Shown here piece by piece: positions 1 through 7,517 of a stretch of 17,754 nucleotides of DNA. Origin of the DNA: Rodentolepis nana (Eukaryota; Platyhelminthes; Cestoda; Cyclophyllidea; Hymenolepididae); assembly GCA_900617975.1 (NCBI GenBank), contig UZAE01013959.1, forward strand, positions 1 to 17,754. Direction: 5' to 3'. Both the position numbers and the translations under genes were made by a program. The notes beneath the pieces were generated by a model. That model searched no databases. It was not told where the DNA came from and saw nothing but the letters and a program-made list of their open reading frames with translations. Numbering within the stretch: position 1 is the stretch's first letter; each line of letters opens with the position of its first letter.

Positions 1-16
1 TATCACTCACTCTATC

Positions 17-311
17 TCCGGCGCGGTTGACGTATCTCCACGAGATGCACCCTGGGTAACGTAAACTCAAACGGCAAAACATCTATAAACCCGGGGTTTG
101 ACTTCAAACTACCATGACTCAACTGCATGACATATTCCACCACTTCCACAGAACTCATCTTACCTTTTCCTTTACCTTCGTATCTGTCTGCCACTTTTAC
201 ACATATGAATCGCTCTTCTGTGACTTTGATGTTCCTCCACCTCTCTGTGGAGTCCGAAGTCAGCTAATGGGCTAATGATAACTATCAAAACGCCTGCCAT
301 TTGATATAAAT
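17..311 (+). mobile_element. R1 SINE-like retroposon, copy a (old, near window edge)
   Basis: This is the most diverged member of the six-copy R1 family. It shares in order the ATCTCCACG...TGCACCCTGGG head, the ACTTCAAACTACCAT block, a pyrimidine-rich middle, CACTTTGATGTTCCT, and the 3' block ending GCCTGCCATTTGATATAAAT. The palindromic CCACGTGGTGCACC of better copies is decayed here to CCACGAGATGCACC. The middle lacks the C-run seen in other copies. The 5' boundary is uncertain by several bases and no target duplication can be judged so close to the window edge. Recognition rests on comparison with the five other copies in the window, not on a known database family. Confidence 0.75.
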
Positions 312-1490
312 CTATCAACAATGTGATCAGAGAAACCTTTATCTCTCTTGAAATTACATTCACTTCTAAACAAAGGTCAATTTTCTTCATGAATTAACGA
401 AGAGGAACGACTAAAATCTCACAAAATGACGCCTATTGCTAATTTTCACTCACTCCAGCACACTTCCAAAATCGGTTTATTAAATTTGGATGAATAAGCT
501 ATTTAAATCTTTTCTAACGTAATTGATTAATGGTGTTCAGGAATTTTTTCGTGTCCCCAACTAAAATGCATCGTTAATGCTTTGTCCATTTGATTGGCAT
601 TAGCAGTTGCATGAAAATTATACCTTGAAGTTTGAAGTTTCATATAAATCGGATATAAATGTTATTTTGATTTTGCATTTTTAAAATTGTCACAGACTCA
701 AGATTTCTAAGTAATTGATAGTGTACCTATTATTTTAAAGTAAATCAATAAGATATCGATAAATCCCATAATCGAACCCAATCATCCATTTCATACATTT
801 TAAATCACTGCTATTCACAAATCATTTCTCCATTCAATCAAAGTAAAGTGTATTTAAACTTGCTTCTCTATTTCAGAAGGTAAATAATTTAGGATTGAAA
901 AGCGTGTCCCTTCAAAATTTCTAGACTGCAAATCAGCATTGGGTCAGCAGAGCCATCAGATTAATGAATAATTGCAGCAATAAACCTTTGCACATGAATT
1001 TCACACAAAGCATATTACCTGAAGCACAAAAGGAAAATAGCCAACTAAACTACCCCTCGGGGACTTTAAACGCTGATTTTAGCAAAGGTTTGCATCCGTT
1101 CTCAACTCGATCAACGATCGCTCTTCTTTTTATCTTCATGCAAACAAACATTGTCAATATTTGCATTGATGTGAGTTTTTAATATGAAGGAATTCAATTA
1201 ATTAGATTTCGTTTTTACATTTTTCAAACGCATTTTAATTTAATCAATAGTTATATTCTTTTTTATTTCGACTGAGAAATACGATAATCAATAATAGTAC
1301 TACATTAGCCAATGAATAACTGACGCCACGAACCGAGATCAGTATGCAAGTGGACAATGAAATGTTAAAAGGCGTTTTGGGAATTTGCGCGCATATTGGG
1401 CCTCTTGGCCTTGACCCAAATTGAAAAGTTCAATTTTCAATCAAGTGGGATATTTCCAAGCTCTTAAATGTCATGATTTGCTTCCTCGAG
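312..1490. other. AT-rich stretch without a gene
   Basis: I see no convincing coding region, RNA gene or complete repeat here. The longest ATG frame is 72 codons (964-1182, plus) and is unremarkable for DNA of this composition. A small inverted repeat, TTGAAAA...TTTTCAA, lies near 1420-1440. Confidence 0.6.
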
Positions 1491-1954
1491 GCAATAATTC
1501 CATCTTACAATTCTGTGTAATAACTGTCTCAAATTTGGACGCTATCAACTTGATAAGATGCTAAGCACAAACACGCTCATTGGATAGATATCTTGCAGTC
1601 AGAATGCGAAGAACAAATTTCATGATTACTCTTTGATAACACAAAGTTAAAATTATTTTCCGCTTCGTCATTATCAATAAGATTCTTCCTTAATCAATTT
1701 TATTTGTATCCGATAATTTAAGAAAGGCTAACTTTTATTATTACGGAGGGAAATAAAATAAAAAATTGCTATAAAATATATTATTTATTTATTTATATCA
1801 AATGGCAGGCGTTTTGATAGTTATCATTAGCCCTTTAATTGAATTCAGGCTTCACAGAGGGGAGGAAGAGCATCAAAGTGACAAGAGTCGAGTGGTAGGA
1901 GGGAACAGAAGAGTGATTCACGGTTGTTAAGAGACAGACAGACACAAAGGTAGA
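1491..1954. repeat. Exact 464-bp duplicate, first copy
   Basis: This segment is identical base for base to 3182-3645, which begins immediately after the N at 3181. It consists of about 277 bp of single-copy-looking DNA, a 14-bp target-site copy and about 170 bp of the R1 retroposon in minus orientation. Identity ends inside R1 at 1955 (G) versus 3646 (A), after which the two copies differ as independent family members do. Perfect identity starting at an N and ending in a dispersed repeat points to assembly, not to a genomic duplication. Confidence 0.9.
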
Positions 1955-2116
1955 GAAAAAGGTAAGGTGAGTACTGTGGAAGGGGTGGAATATGACAACC
2001 AGGAGGGACGTGGTAGTTTGAAGTGAGAAGTCAACTGCCAGTTAATAGACATTGTTGCCGTATGAGTATACGTTGCCCAGGGTGCACCACGTAGAGGTAA
2101 GCCTAGCGCCCACCCC
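1782..2116 (-). mobile_element. R1 SINE-like retroposon, copy b (probable assembly chimera)
   Basis: In element orientation the head lies near 2116 and the AT-rich tail, made of TTTA units, lies at 1782-1797. The 3' half (1782-1954) is identical to R1 copy c at 3473-3645, while the 5' half (1955-2116) is clearly diverged from it. The left flank carries GCTATAAAATATAT at 1768-1781, but the right flank after 2116 begins ATAAGGGG and does not repeat it, whereas copy c has the matching repeat. I infer that the part after about 1954 belongs to a different R1 copy elsewhere. The head retains TACGTGGTGCACC on the minus strand, but the 8-bp stem of better copies is broken. Confidence 0.85.
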
Positions 2117-2892
2117 ATAAGGGGAAATAAGGGGGCTAGAATTAAAAAATCGTCATTTGAAGTAAAAGACTCTGTGAAAAAGTTGCTTCAATGAGAGATG
2201 AGGGAATTGAGAGGATCATAAGAGTCAAAATGACAGTTTGAGATGGAAATGAGAGCTCCGAGTAAGATAACAATAAGTAAACAAAAAGTTGAAATTTTTT
2301 AAATGCACAGTGAGCGTCAGGATTTAAAATGATTGAGAAGTCGAGAAAAGTAGGGTTGTGACCTGATAAGGTCTTGGTTATCTTTCAAGACGCTTGATAA
2401 CCATATTGAAGGACGTATGGCTATTGAAGGCCTCGATTGCATCGGGCCTTTGGCGGCGCATCAACTCCAAATTATGATAGTTCAATTAGAACACAAAACT
2501 TTAAATGACGTTTTTAAAAAAATGGCTTCTTAACGCAAAAACCACAACAATTTTGACTCATGAGAAGATACGCAAAATTAAAAGCTGGCGATTTGTGTTT
2601 CTTTACCTATTAATTTGAAGGCAGCAAGCAGTAAGTAAATTGAAGCGACAACTTAATGAAGAAGTTATGCAGCCCATAAAGAATTTTACGACTTAACTGA
2701 AATATATTGCATTTTAATTATTATTATTATTAAGATAGTAATAACTCCAACCTTGCTGATTAAAGCCTTTTCAACTTCTGTCTATGGTTAGAAGGTGACG
2801 TCATTGAATCCCAAGGTAATAAGGCCAAACTCTGTCAGCTCACTTGTTAGCCCAACTTGAATAATATGGCTAGTCAGGCCACTTACTCGATG
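2117..2892. other. AT-rich stretch without a gene
   Basis: Nothing recognisable is seen apart from a short ATT microsatellite near 2716-2732. If the chimera interpretation is right, this DNA belongs to another locus. Confidence 0.5.
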
Positions 2893-2955
2893 TGCGCCAA
2901 TGGGAATCAAACGCGTAACCTCCGATTTTAAAGACGAGCGAGTTAACCACCACCC
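2893..2955 (-). other. Degenerate tRNA-like relic (tRNA pseudogene or SINE head)
   Basis: On the minus strand TGGTTAACTCG (2939-2949) matches the Pol III A-box consensus TRGYNNARNNG at all but one position, and GTTTGATTCC (2903-2912) matches a B box apart from one T for C. The intervening TCGTCTTTAAAATCGGAGG resembles an anticodon arm followed by a variable loop, but the stem carries mismatches. Box spacing is about 37 bp, several bases shorter than in a tRNA gene. It is therefore not a functional tRNA. A tRNA-derived SINE is possible, but no tail or target duplication could be defined. Confidence 0.4.
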
Positions 2956-3180
2956 AATCAAAACAAAACTGTGCTTCCAAATCATGTAAATTGGTCATTC
3001 ATTTACTTTTAGTATGAGCAAATCGTAAATACAAGAATAGAATACCCCTAATGGGTTAAAATATTCCCGATTGTTAATATTCAGTGACAAAATGTCCACT
3101 TCATTGCAGAATTATATAGTGGCAAAGGTGGATATGACCCTGCCACTTGTAGAAACACGTATGTCGTGGGTTGGGGGGGG

Positions 3181-3181
3181 N
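3181..3181. other. Assembly gap (single N) after a G run
   Basis: One N follows eight G bases (3173-3180) and precedes sequence identical to 1491 onward. It marks a contig join of unknown true length and not an ambiguous base within continuous sequence. Confidence 0.85.
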
Positions 3182-3645
3182 GCAATAATTCCATCTTACA
3201 ATTCTGTGTAATAACTGTCTCAAATTTGGACGCTATCAACTTGATAAGATGCTAAGCACAAACACGCTCATTGGATAGATATCTTGCAGTCAGAATGCGA
3301 AGAACAAATTTCATGATTACTCTTTGATAACACAAAGTTAAAATTATTTTCCGCTTCGTCATTATCAATAAGATTCTTCCTTAATCAATTTTATTTGTAT
3401 CCGATAATTTAAGAAAGGCTAACTTTTATTATTACGGAGGGAAATAAAATAAAAAATTGCTATAAAATATATTATTTATTTATTTATATCAAATGGCAGG
3501 CGTTTTGATAGTTATCATTAGCCCTTTAATTGAATTCAGGCTTCACAGAGGGGAGGAAGAGCATCAAAGTGACAAGAGTCGAGTGGTAGGAGGGAACAGA
3601 AGAGTGATTCACGGTTGTTAAGAGACAGACAGACACAAAGGTAGA
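3182..3645. repeat. Exact 464-bp duplicate, second copy
   Basis: Identical to 1491-1954 (offset 1691). It begins at the first base after the N and runs into R1 copy c. The target-site evidence at copy c suggests that this copy has the authentic continuation. Confidence 0.9.
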
Positions 3646-3810
3646 AAAAAGGTGAGGTGAGTACTGGGGAAGTGGTTGAATATGACATGCAGTGGGGTGA
3701 TGGTAGTTTGAAGTGAGAAGTCAACTGCCGGTAAATAGACTTTTTTTGCCGTATGATGAGTGCACGTTGCCCAGGGTGCACCACGTGGAGGTAAGTCTAT
3801 CGCACACCCC
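3473..3810 (-). mobile_element. R1 SINE-like retroposon, copy c, with 14-bp target duplication
   Basis: This is one of the best-preserved R1 copies. GCTATAAAATATAT (3459-3472) and GCTACAAAATATAT (3811-3824) flank it as a 14-bp direct repeat with one mismatch, the hallmark of LINE-type target-primed insertion. In element orientation it starts GGGGTGTGCGATAGACTT and ends TTTGATATAAATAAATAAATA. The head contains an 8-bp inverted repeat (3735-3742 with 3793-3800) enclosing the palindromes CCACGTGG and GGTGCACC. Near the 3' end TATCAAA and TTTGATA form a second stem. No tRNA, 5S or 7SL similarity is seen. A reading frame passes through the element but looks incidental. On the plus strand the head carries GAG/GTAAGT, a near-consensus splice donor. 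Confidence 0.88.
3788..3796 (+). promoter_or_regulatory. Consensus-like 5' splice site on the antisense strand of R1
   Basis: GAG/GTAAGT matches the donor consensus MAG/GTRAGT at eight of nine positions. The corresponding site in copy b (2094-2102) is GAG/GTAAGC. Whether it is ever used cannot be told from sequence. Confidence 0.3.
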
Positions 3811-3824
3811 GCTACAAAATATAT

Positions 3825-4863
3825 AAAGACAATTGTTTTGCTTGAAAATAATATTGCATCTGTGCCTTCGGAAATAAATTTGGACATCGATAATTAGATT
3901 CCTAAATTTGTTTGAAACTTATTAGTTTCTACCTTAACTCCCCTTAGTGTGTAAATAATTTCGGCTTTTGTATTTGTATTTGTTTTCGTAAACTTTCTTT
4001 GATGCGCTTTGAAAGTACTTTAAAATTAGACTAAACTCGCACACATTTCATATGACCTGAAACGAAAACATTTCACACTTCCGGGTAATAATAAATTATG
4101 GGGTATCAGAGATAGCAACTAGATGCCCAACTCTTGATTTCACTATTTCCAAATTTCTCACTTCCCCCATGGGCACCTCGGGCATTGTGGATGCTTTGCA
4201 CGAATAGCTAAGTGTTCATAGTAGGAGAAAAGCCATTTTGACCAAATTAACAGGATTCGAGCTGTCAGTCTGATGATTTGAATGATTTAATTAGCGGCTC
4301 TACAAACACTTAATTAATCAATGCACTCATGCCCTCATATCTGAAATTAGAAGAAGAGGTCGTGGGGAATTTCTGAAGGTATTGGGAGAAAATCTACTGA
4401 AACAAAAGTGGAAGAGACTATTGAATGAGAAGGCTTTAAAGAGCAGCCATCAAAAAATCAAAAAGGTTTCCAGAAAGTGAAAGAACTTTCGACTAACTGG
4501 AAGAAAAATAAGCTGATGAATGGGCAGTGGAACAAAGCAGGTAACACGACGACTGAGAGTGACGAATCAACTTTCGAGGAATGGCATTGCCAGAAGTGTT
4601 TTTTGAAAATACTACTTATTATCAGAAATTTGACCTCTCAATGGTGAATTCAATGAAGCTCTACAATAAAAAGGATTCATTATAAACCGATATTAGCAAC
4701 ATACAATTCTATGAAAAAAATTACAGAGAAATTCTGAAAAAAATTTTTTGCAATACTATCGTTTCTACAACTAAGATTCCAGAAATTGGACAAGTTTCAA
4801 GTTGATTACATAATTAAATGAGTCATTATTTAAGGAATCAAAATGGTTCGAACTATGAGTTTA
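3825..4863. other. AT-rich stretch without a gene
   Basis: No gene or known repeat is seen. A purine-rich stretch at about 4340-4530 has interrupted frames and resembles nothing I can name. Confidence 0.5.
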
Positions 4864-5206
4864 CAATTTAAAATACGAATTCCATACCAATTTCGTTTTT
4901 AGATCTGCTCTTAAAGAAAGTTTGTTTAAAAATTATCACTTTTGAACTAAATGGGCGACGATCCGATTTATATTCTAAATTTTTATTTCATAATTTTTAT
5001 TTTAAGATTAAATATGCGTGCCGTTTCTAGAAAAATACTTCAAAATATATGCTTTTTGAATAGAAATTTCTTTTGAGAAAGTTAAAACTGTGGGACACGT
5101 CATCGCATGCGCGTACACATAGGTTTGAGGTGCGGCCGTACGACTTCGCGTACGGATTGAGGACGAGAGCACGCAGCCAATAGCAGCTCAAGGGCCCTCA
5201 CTTGTT
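4864..5206. repeat. Exact 343-bp duplicate, first copy
   Basis: Identical to 5859-6201 (offset 995). It contains 225 bp of single-copy-looking flank and the first 118 bp of the R2 solo LTR. The first mismatch is 5207 (G) versus 6202 (T), inside the LTR. As with the earlier duplicate, identity begins at an N and ends within a dispersed repeat. Confidence 0.9.
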
Positions 5207-5420
5207 GTACCAAATCCGCCATTTTGTATGACTGAGTTTCCTTCCTGTATACGCTGCTTGCGTGGTTTATCTACTGAATAAACGTGCTCCGTGCTAAACG
5301 TCTGTTCCCTTCATAGCTGGGCTATAGCTCAGCTGGTTCTGGGAGTCTAGCTAGATGTTTGAGAATCTGCTTAGAGATTTCTGAGTCAGTCAGGCTTTAC
5401 TAGCGTAGCAATCCGCTGCA
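5089..5420 (+). mobile_element. R2 solo LTR, copy 1 (right part probably misjoined)
   Basis: The segment begins TGTGGGACACG and ends CCGCTGCA, the TG...CA termini of an LTR. It holds a CCAAT box (5177-5181) and an AATAAA poly(A) signal (5277-5282). A perfect 7-bp hairpin, CCGTACG/CGTACGG, lies at 5136-5155. No primer-binding site or internal retroelement sequence follows, so it is a solo LTR by structure. The left flank is AAAC (5085-5088) but the right flank is CATA, so there is no target duplication, whereas copy 2 with the same left flank has one. The region after about 5206 therefore likely comes from another LTR copy. The superfamily (Ty3-like or BEL/Pao-like) cannot be decided without internal sequence. 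Confidence 0.85.
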
Positions 5421-5751
5421 CATATAAAAAGACTTGCAAACTTTACTTATATCAGCAAATAAATGTAAAATGAACCATATTACTTTTTTAGAGAGAATAT
5501 TCCTCATTAATGCCAGTTTCAATCTACCATCGCAACCACCTAAACTCATAATTTAATATTGCAAATTTTTGGGTTTCACACAACGAAAAATTAAACAAAT
5601 TATGGAACTGTGAGTTTGTCTTTTAAATTCATTGAAAATTAGCAGTTGTTTCGTCCAAAAATTGGGACTATTTGGGATCATTGCTTTAAAGCAAAAATTT
5701 TTGATTAAATGTTAATATCAAAGTGATAGAAAATAGAACTACTACTATTAA
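5421..5751. other. AT-rich stretch without a gene
   Basis: Nothing recognisable lies between the solo LTR and the mariner fragment. This DNA is probably part of the misplaced contig tail. Confidence 0.5.
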
Positions 5752-5857
5752 TTAGGTTGGGAACTAAGTCATTGTCGATTTCAAATAAGAAGGTAAATTT
5801 GGAATATTTGTTTAAAAATATAACTTTATTCAATTAGATATTGGCCGTTCTTGTCGA
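5752..5857 (-). mobile_element. Mariner 3' end fragment, cut by an assembly gap
   Basis: TTAGGTTGGGAACTAAG (5752 onward) is a mariner terminal inverted repeat, closely matching the 5' repeat seen at 17156. Reading inward on the minus strand, 5826-5855 encodes DKNGQYLIE and a stop, the C-terminal ending typical of mellifera-subfamily transposases. About 74 bp of 3' untranslated DNA and inverted repeat separate the stop from the element end. The expected TA target dinucleotide next to the repeat reads AA here, so the end is mutated or the boundary is off by a base. The contig breaks at the N at 5858, so the rest of the element is missing. Confidence 0.85.
5826..5857 (-). pseudogene. Mariner transposase, last ten codons only
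   Basis: Only the extreme C-terminus (DKNGQYLIE, then TAA) is present before the gap. In mariner transposases this tail lies after the DD34D catalytic core, so nothing functional can be inferred. Whether the missing part was intact is unknown. Confidence 0.75.
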
Positions 5858-5858
5858 N
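5858..5858. other. Assembly gap (single N) inside mariner
   Basis: The N interrupts a mariner 3' end and is followed by sequence identical to 4864 onward. It marks a contig join of unknown length. Confidence 0.85.
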
Positions 5859-6201
5859 CAATTTAAAATACGAATTCCATACCAATTTCGTTTTTAGATC
5901 TGCTCTTAAAGAAAGTTTGTTTAAAAATTATCACTTTTGAACTAAATGGGCGACGATCCGATTTATATTCTAAATTTTTATTTCATAATTTTTATTTTAA
6001 GATTAAATATGCGTGCCGTTTCTAGAAAAATACTTCAAAATATATGCTTTTTGAATAGAAATTTCTTTTGAGAAAGTTAAAACTGTGGGACACGTCATCG
6101 CATGCGCGTACACATAGGTTTGAGGTGCGGCCGTACGACTTCGCGTACGGATTGAGGACGAGAGCACGCAGCCAATAGCAGCTCAAGGGCCCTCACTTGT
6201 T
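5859..6201. repeat. Exact 343-bp duplicate, second copy
   Basis: Identical to 4864-5206. It leads into R2 copy 2, whose right end has the matching target duplication, so this copy appears to have the true continuation. Confidence 0.9.
6172..6176 (+). promoter_or_regulatory. CCAAT box in R2 LTR
   Basis: CCAAT is kept at the equivalent place in all three LTR copies (5177-5181, 6172-6176, 15197-15201), even though the surrounding U3 of copy 3 is heavily diverged. That supports, but does not prove, a promoter role. Confidence 0.45.
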
Positions 6202-6271
6202 TTATCAAATCCGCCATTTTGTATGACTGAGTTTCCTTCCTGTATACGCTGCTTGCGTGGTTTATCTACTG

Positions 6272-6277
6272 AATAAA
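6272..6277 (+). terminator. Poly(A) signal in R2 LTR
   Basis: AATAAA within ACTGAATAAACGTGCTCC is conserved in all three copies (5277-5282, 6272-6277, 15291-15296) and sets the orientation of the LTR as plus. Confidence 0.6.
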
Positions 6278-6420
6278 CGTGCTCCGTGCTAAACGTCTGT
6301 TTCCTTGATAGCTGGGCTATAGCTTAGCTGGTTCTGGGAGTCTAGCTAGATATTGGAGAATCTGCCATAGAGATTTCTGAGTCAGTCAGGCTTTACTAAG
6401 GTAGCAATCCGCTACAAAAC

Positions 6421-7109
6421 CCATCAATATTTCATTTCTCCATTTACAATTTCAAGAATTCTTTCTAATTGAATTTAGTAAAAATAGTCACATTGAACGC
6501 CAATTTACGTCGTAATAATTGTATGGGCAAAATATTTGGAAGTGTTATTATAATGCAACCGAAAAATCTGTGTTTCCGTGAGCAATTTAATTTTAAAACG
6601 ACAAAGTTTTCTCAAATGCATTTTATCGAACTTCTTCAATCAAATCACTAATCATAAAAATATATATTTTTTAAAATATTAAGCAAAAGAAAAAAAGAAA
6701 ATGCCTATCGTTTCTGTTCGCATTGGATTTGAAAAAAATATTCGATCTCAATTCGTGATAACGAAATTGAAGAATAATTCAAAATAGCTGCAAACCTTTG
6801 TGTCAAATTGTTTTAAATCTCGATATTGCCATCATTTCCGCATAAGAAGATGGTCACAAATTTGTTGCAAACCTTCTCTGATCAGCGGAATTTTTGGTCC
6901 TTAAAATTTCTGCATACGCACCTTTTGAGTAATTCAATCTATGCGTTAATTAAATTAAACAACGTGACTTGTTCGCCCACAATTCCCCTCTAATTATCAC
7001 TATCGTTAAGAAAAATCGCGCATTTTCTCTTAGTTAAGTTTTTCAAAGAATTTTATTTGAAGTTCATTATTTTGCTTGATGCCTATTTCAATTGTTTTTA
7101 TTCAAAATT
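6421..7109. other. AT-rich stretch without a gene
   Basis: The only ATG frame of 60 codons (6469-6651, plus) resembles no protein I know. Nothing else is recognisable. Confidence 0.5.
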
Positions 7110-7229
7110 ATGCAGAAACTTAATGCCGAGCTCTTCGTGCACGGAGGCGATGATCTTGCTCCTCCAGAGCTGAAAGTCGAATACCCTTCCCTTCTCACGA
7201 TGAACTTACCTCTACGTGGTGCACTCTGA
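7110..7229 (+). CDS. Small coding-like ORF, possibly a relic exon cut by R1 copy d
   Basis: This frame has 39 codons from ATG to TGA. Its core, 7116-7200, is visibly richer in GC than the DNA around it and reads KLNAELFVHGGDDLAPPELK, continuing to YPSLLT. The last codons lie inside the R1 repeat that begins at about 7192. AAATTATGCAG (7105-7115) could be a splice acceptor directly before this segment, which would make it an exon whose 3' side was lost to the R1 insertion. The minus strand of the same segment is also open and protein-like, so the coding strand is uncertain. I recognise no family. It could equally be a chance frame in a fragment of an unknown repeat. Confidence 0.2.
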   Translation: MQKLNAELFVHGGDDLAPPELKVEYPSLLTMNLPLRGAL

Positions 7230-7517
7230 GCAACGTATTCTCATACGGCAAAAAAGTCTATGAAACAGCAGTTGACTTCTGACTTCAAACTACCATCACC
7301 CCACCGACTGTGACATATTCGACCATTTCTACAGTTCGCATCTTACCTTTCCTCTGCCTTTTTGTCTGTCTGTCTGTCTCTACTACATCTGTGAATCATT
7401 ATTCTGTCCCCCCTCTCGACTTTTTGTCACTTTGATGTTCCTTCTCCTATCTGTGAAGTCCGAAGTCAGCTAAAGGTCTAATGATAATTATTAAATCGAA
7501 TGCCATTTGGGATAAAT
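7192..7517 (+). mobile_element. R1 SINE-like retroposon, copy d
   Basis: All R1 blocks are present in order: ACTTACCTCTACGTGGTGCA, GTTGACTTCTGACTTCAAAC, the pyrimidine-rich middle with a (GTCT)n stretch, CACTTTGATGTTCCTTC, and the end TGCCATTTGGGATAAAT. The first bases of the head are decayed (CACGATGAACTT for GCGATAGACTT), so the 5' boundary is approximate. No target duplication is visible. Confidence 0.82.

Larger units (their letters stand above)
6084..6416 (+). mobile_element. R2 solo LTR, copy 2, with 4-bp target duplication
   Basis: The 333-bp unit begins TGTGGGACACG and ends CCGCTACA. AAAC flanks it on both sides (6080-6083 and 6417-6420), as expected for a retroviral-type integrase; the duplication becomes 5 bp if the LTR is taken to end one base earlier. 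It has a CCAAT box (6172-6176), a 7-bp hairpin (6131-6150) and AATAAA (6272-6277) that would divide U3/R from U5. The GC-richer U3 contrasts with the AT-rich flanks. No primer-binding site or gag-pol sequence follows, which fits a solo LTR formed by LTR-LTR recombination. Confidence 0.9.
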
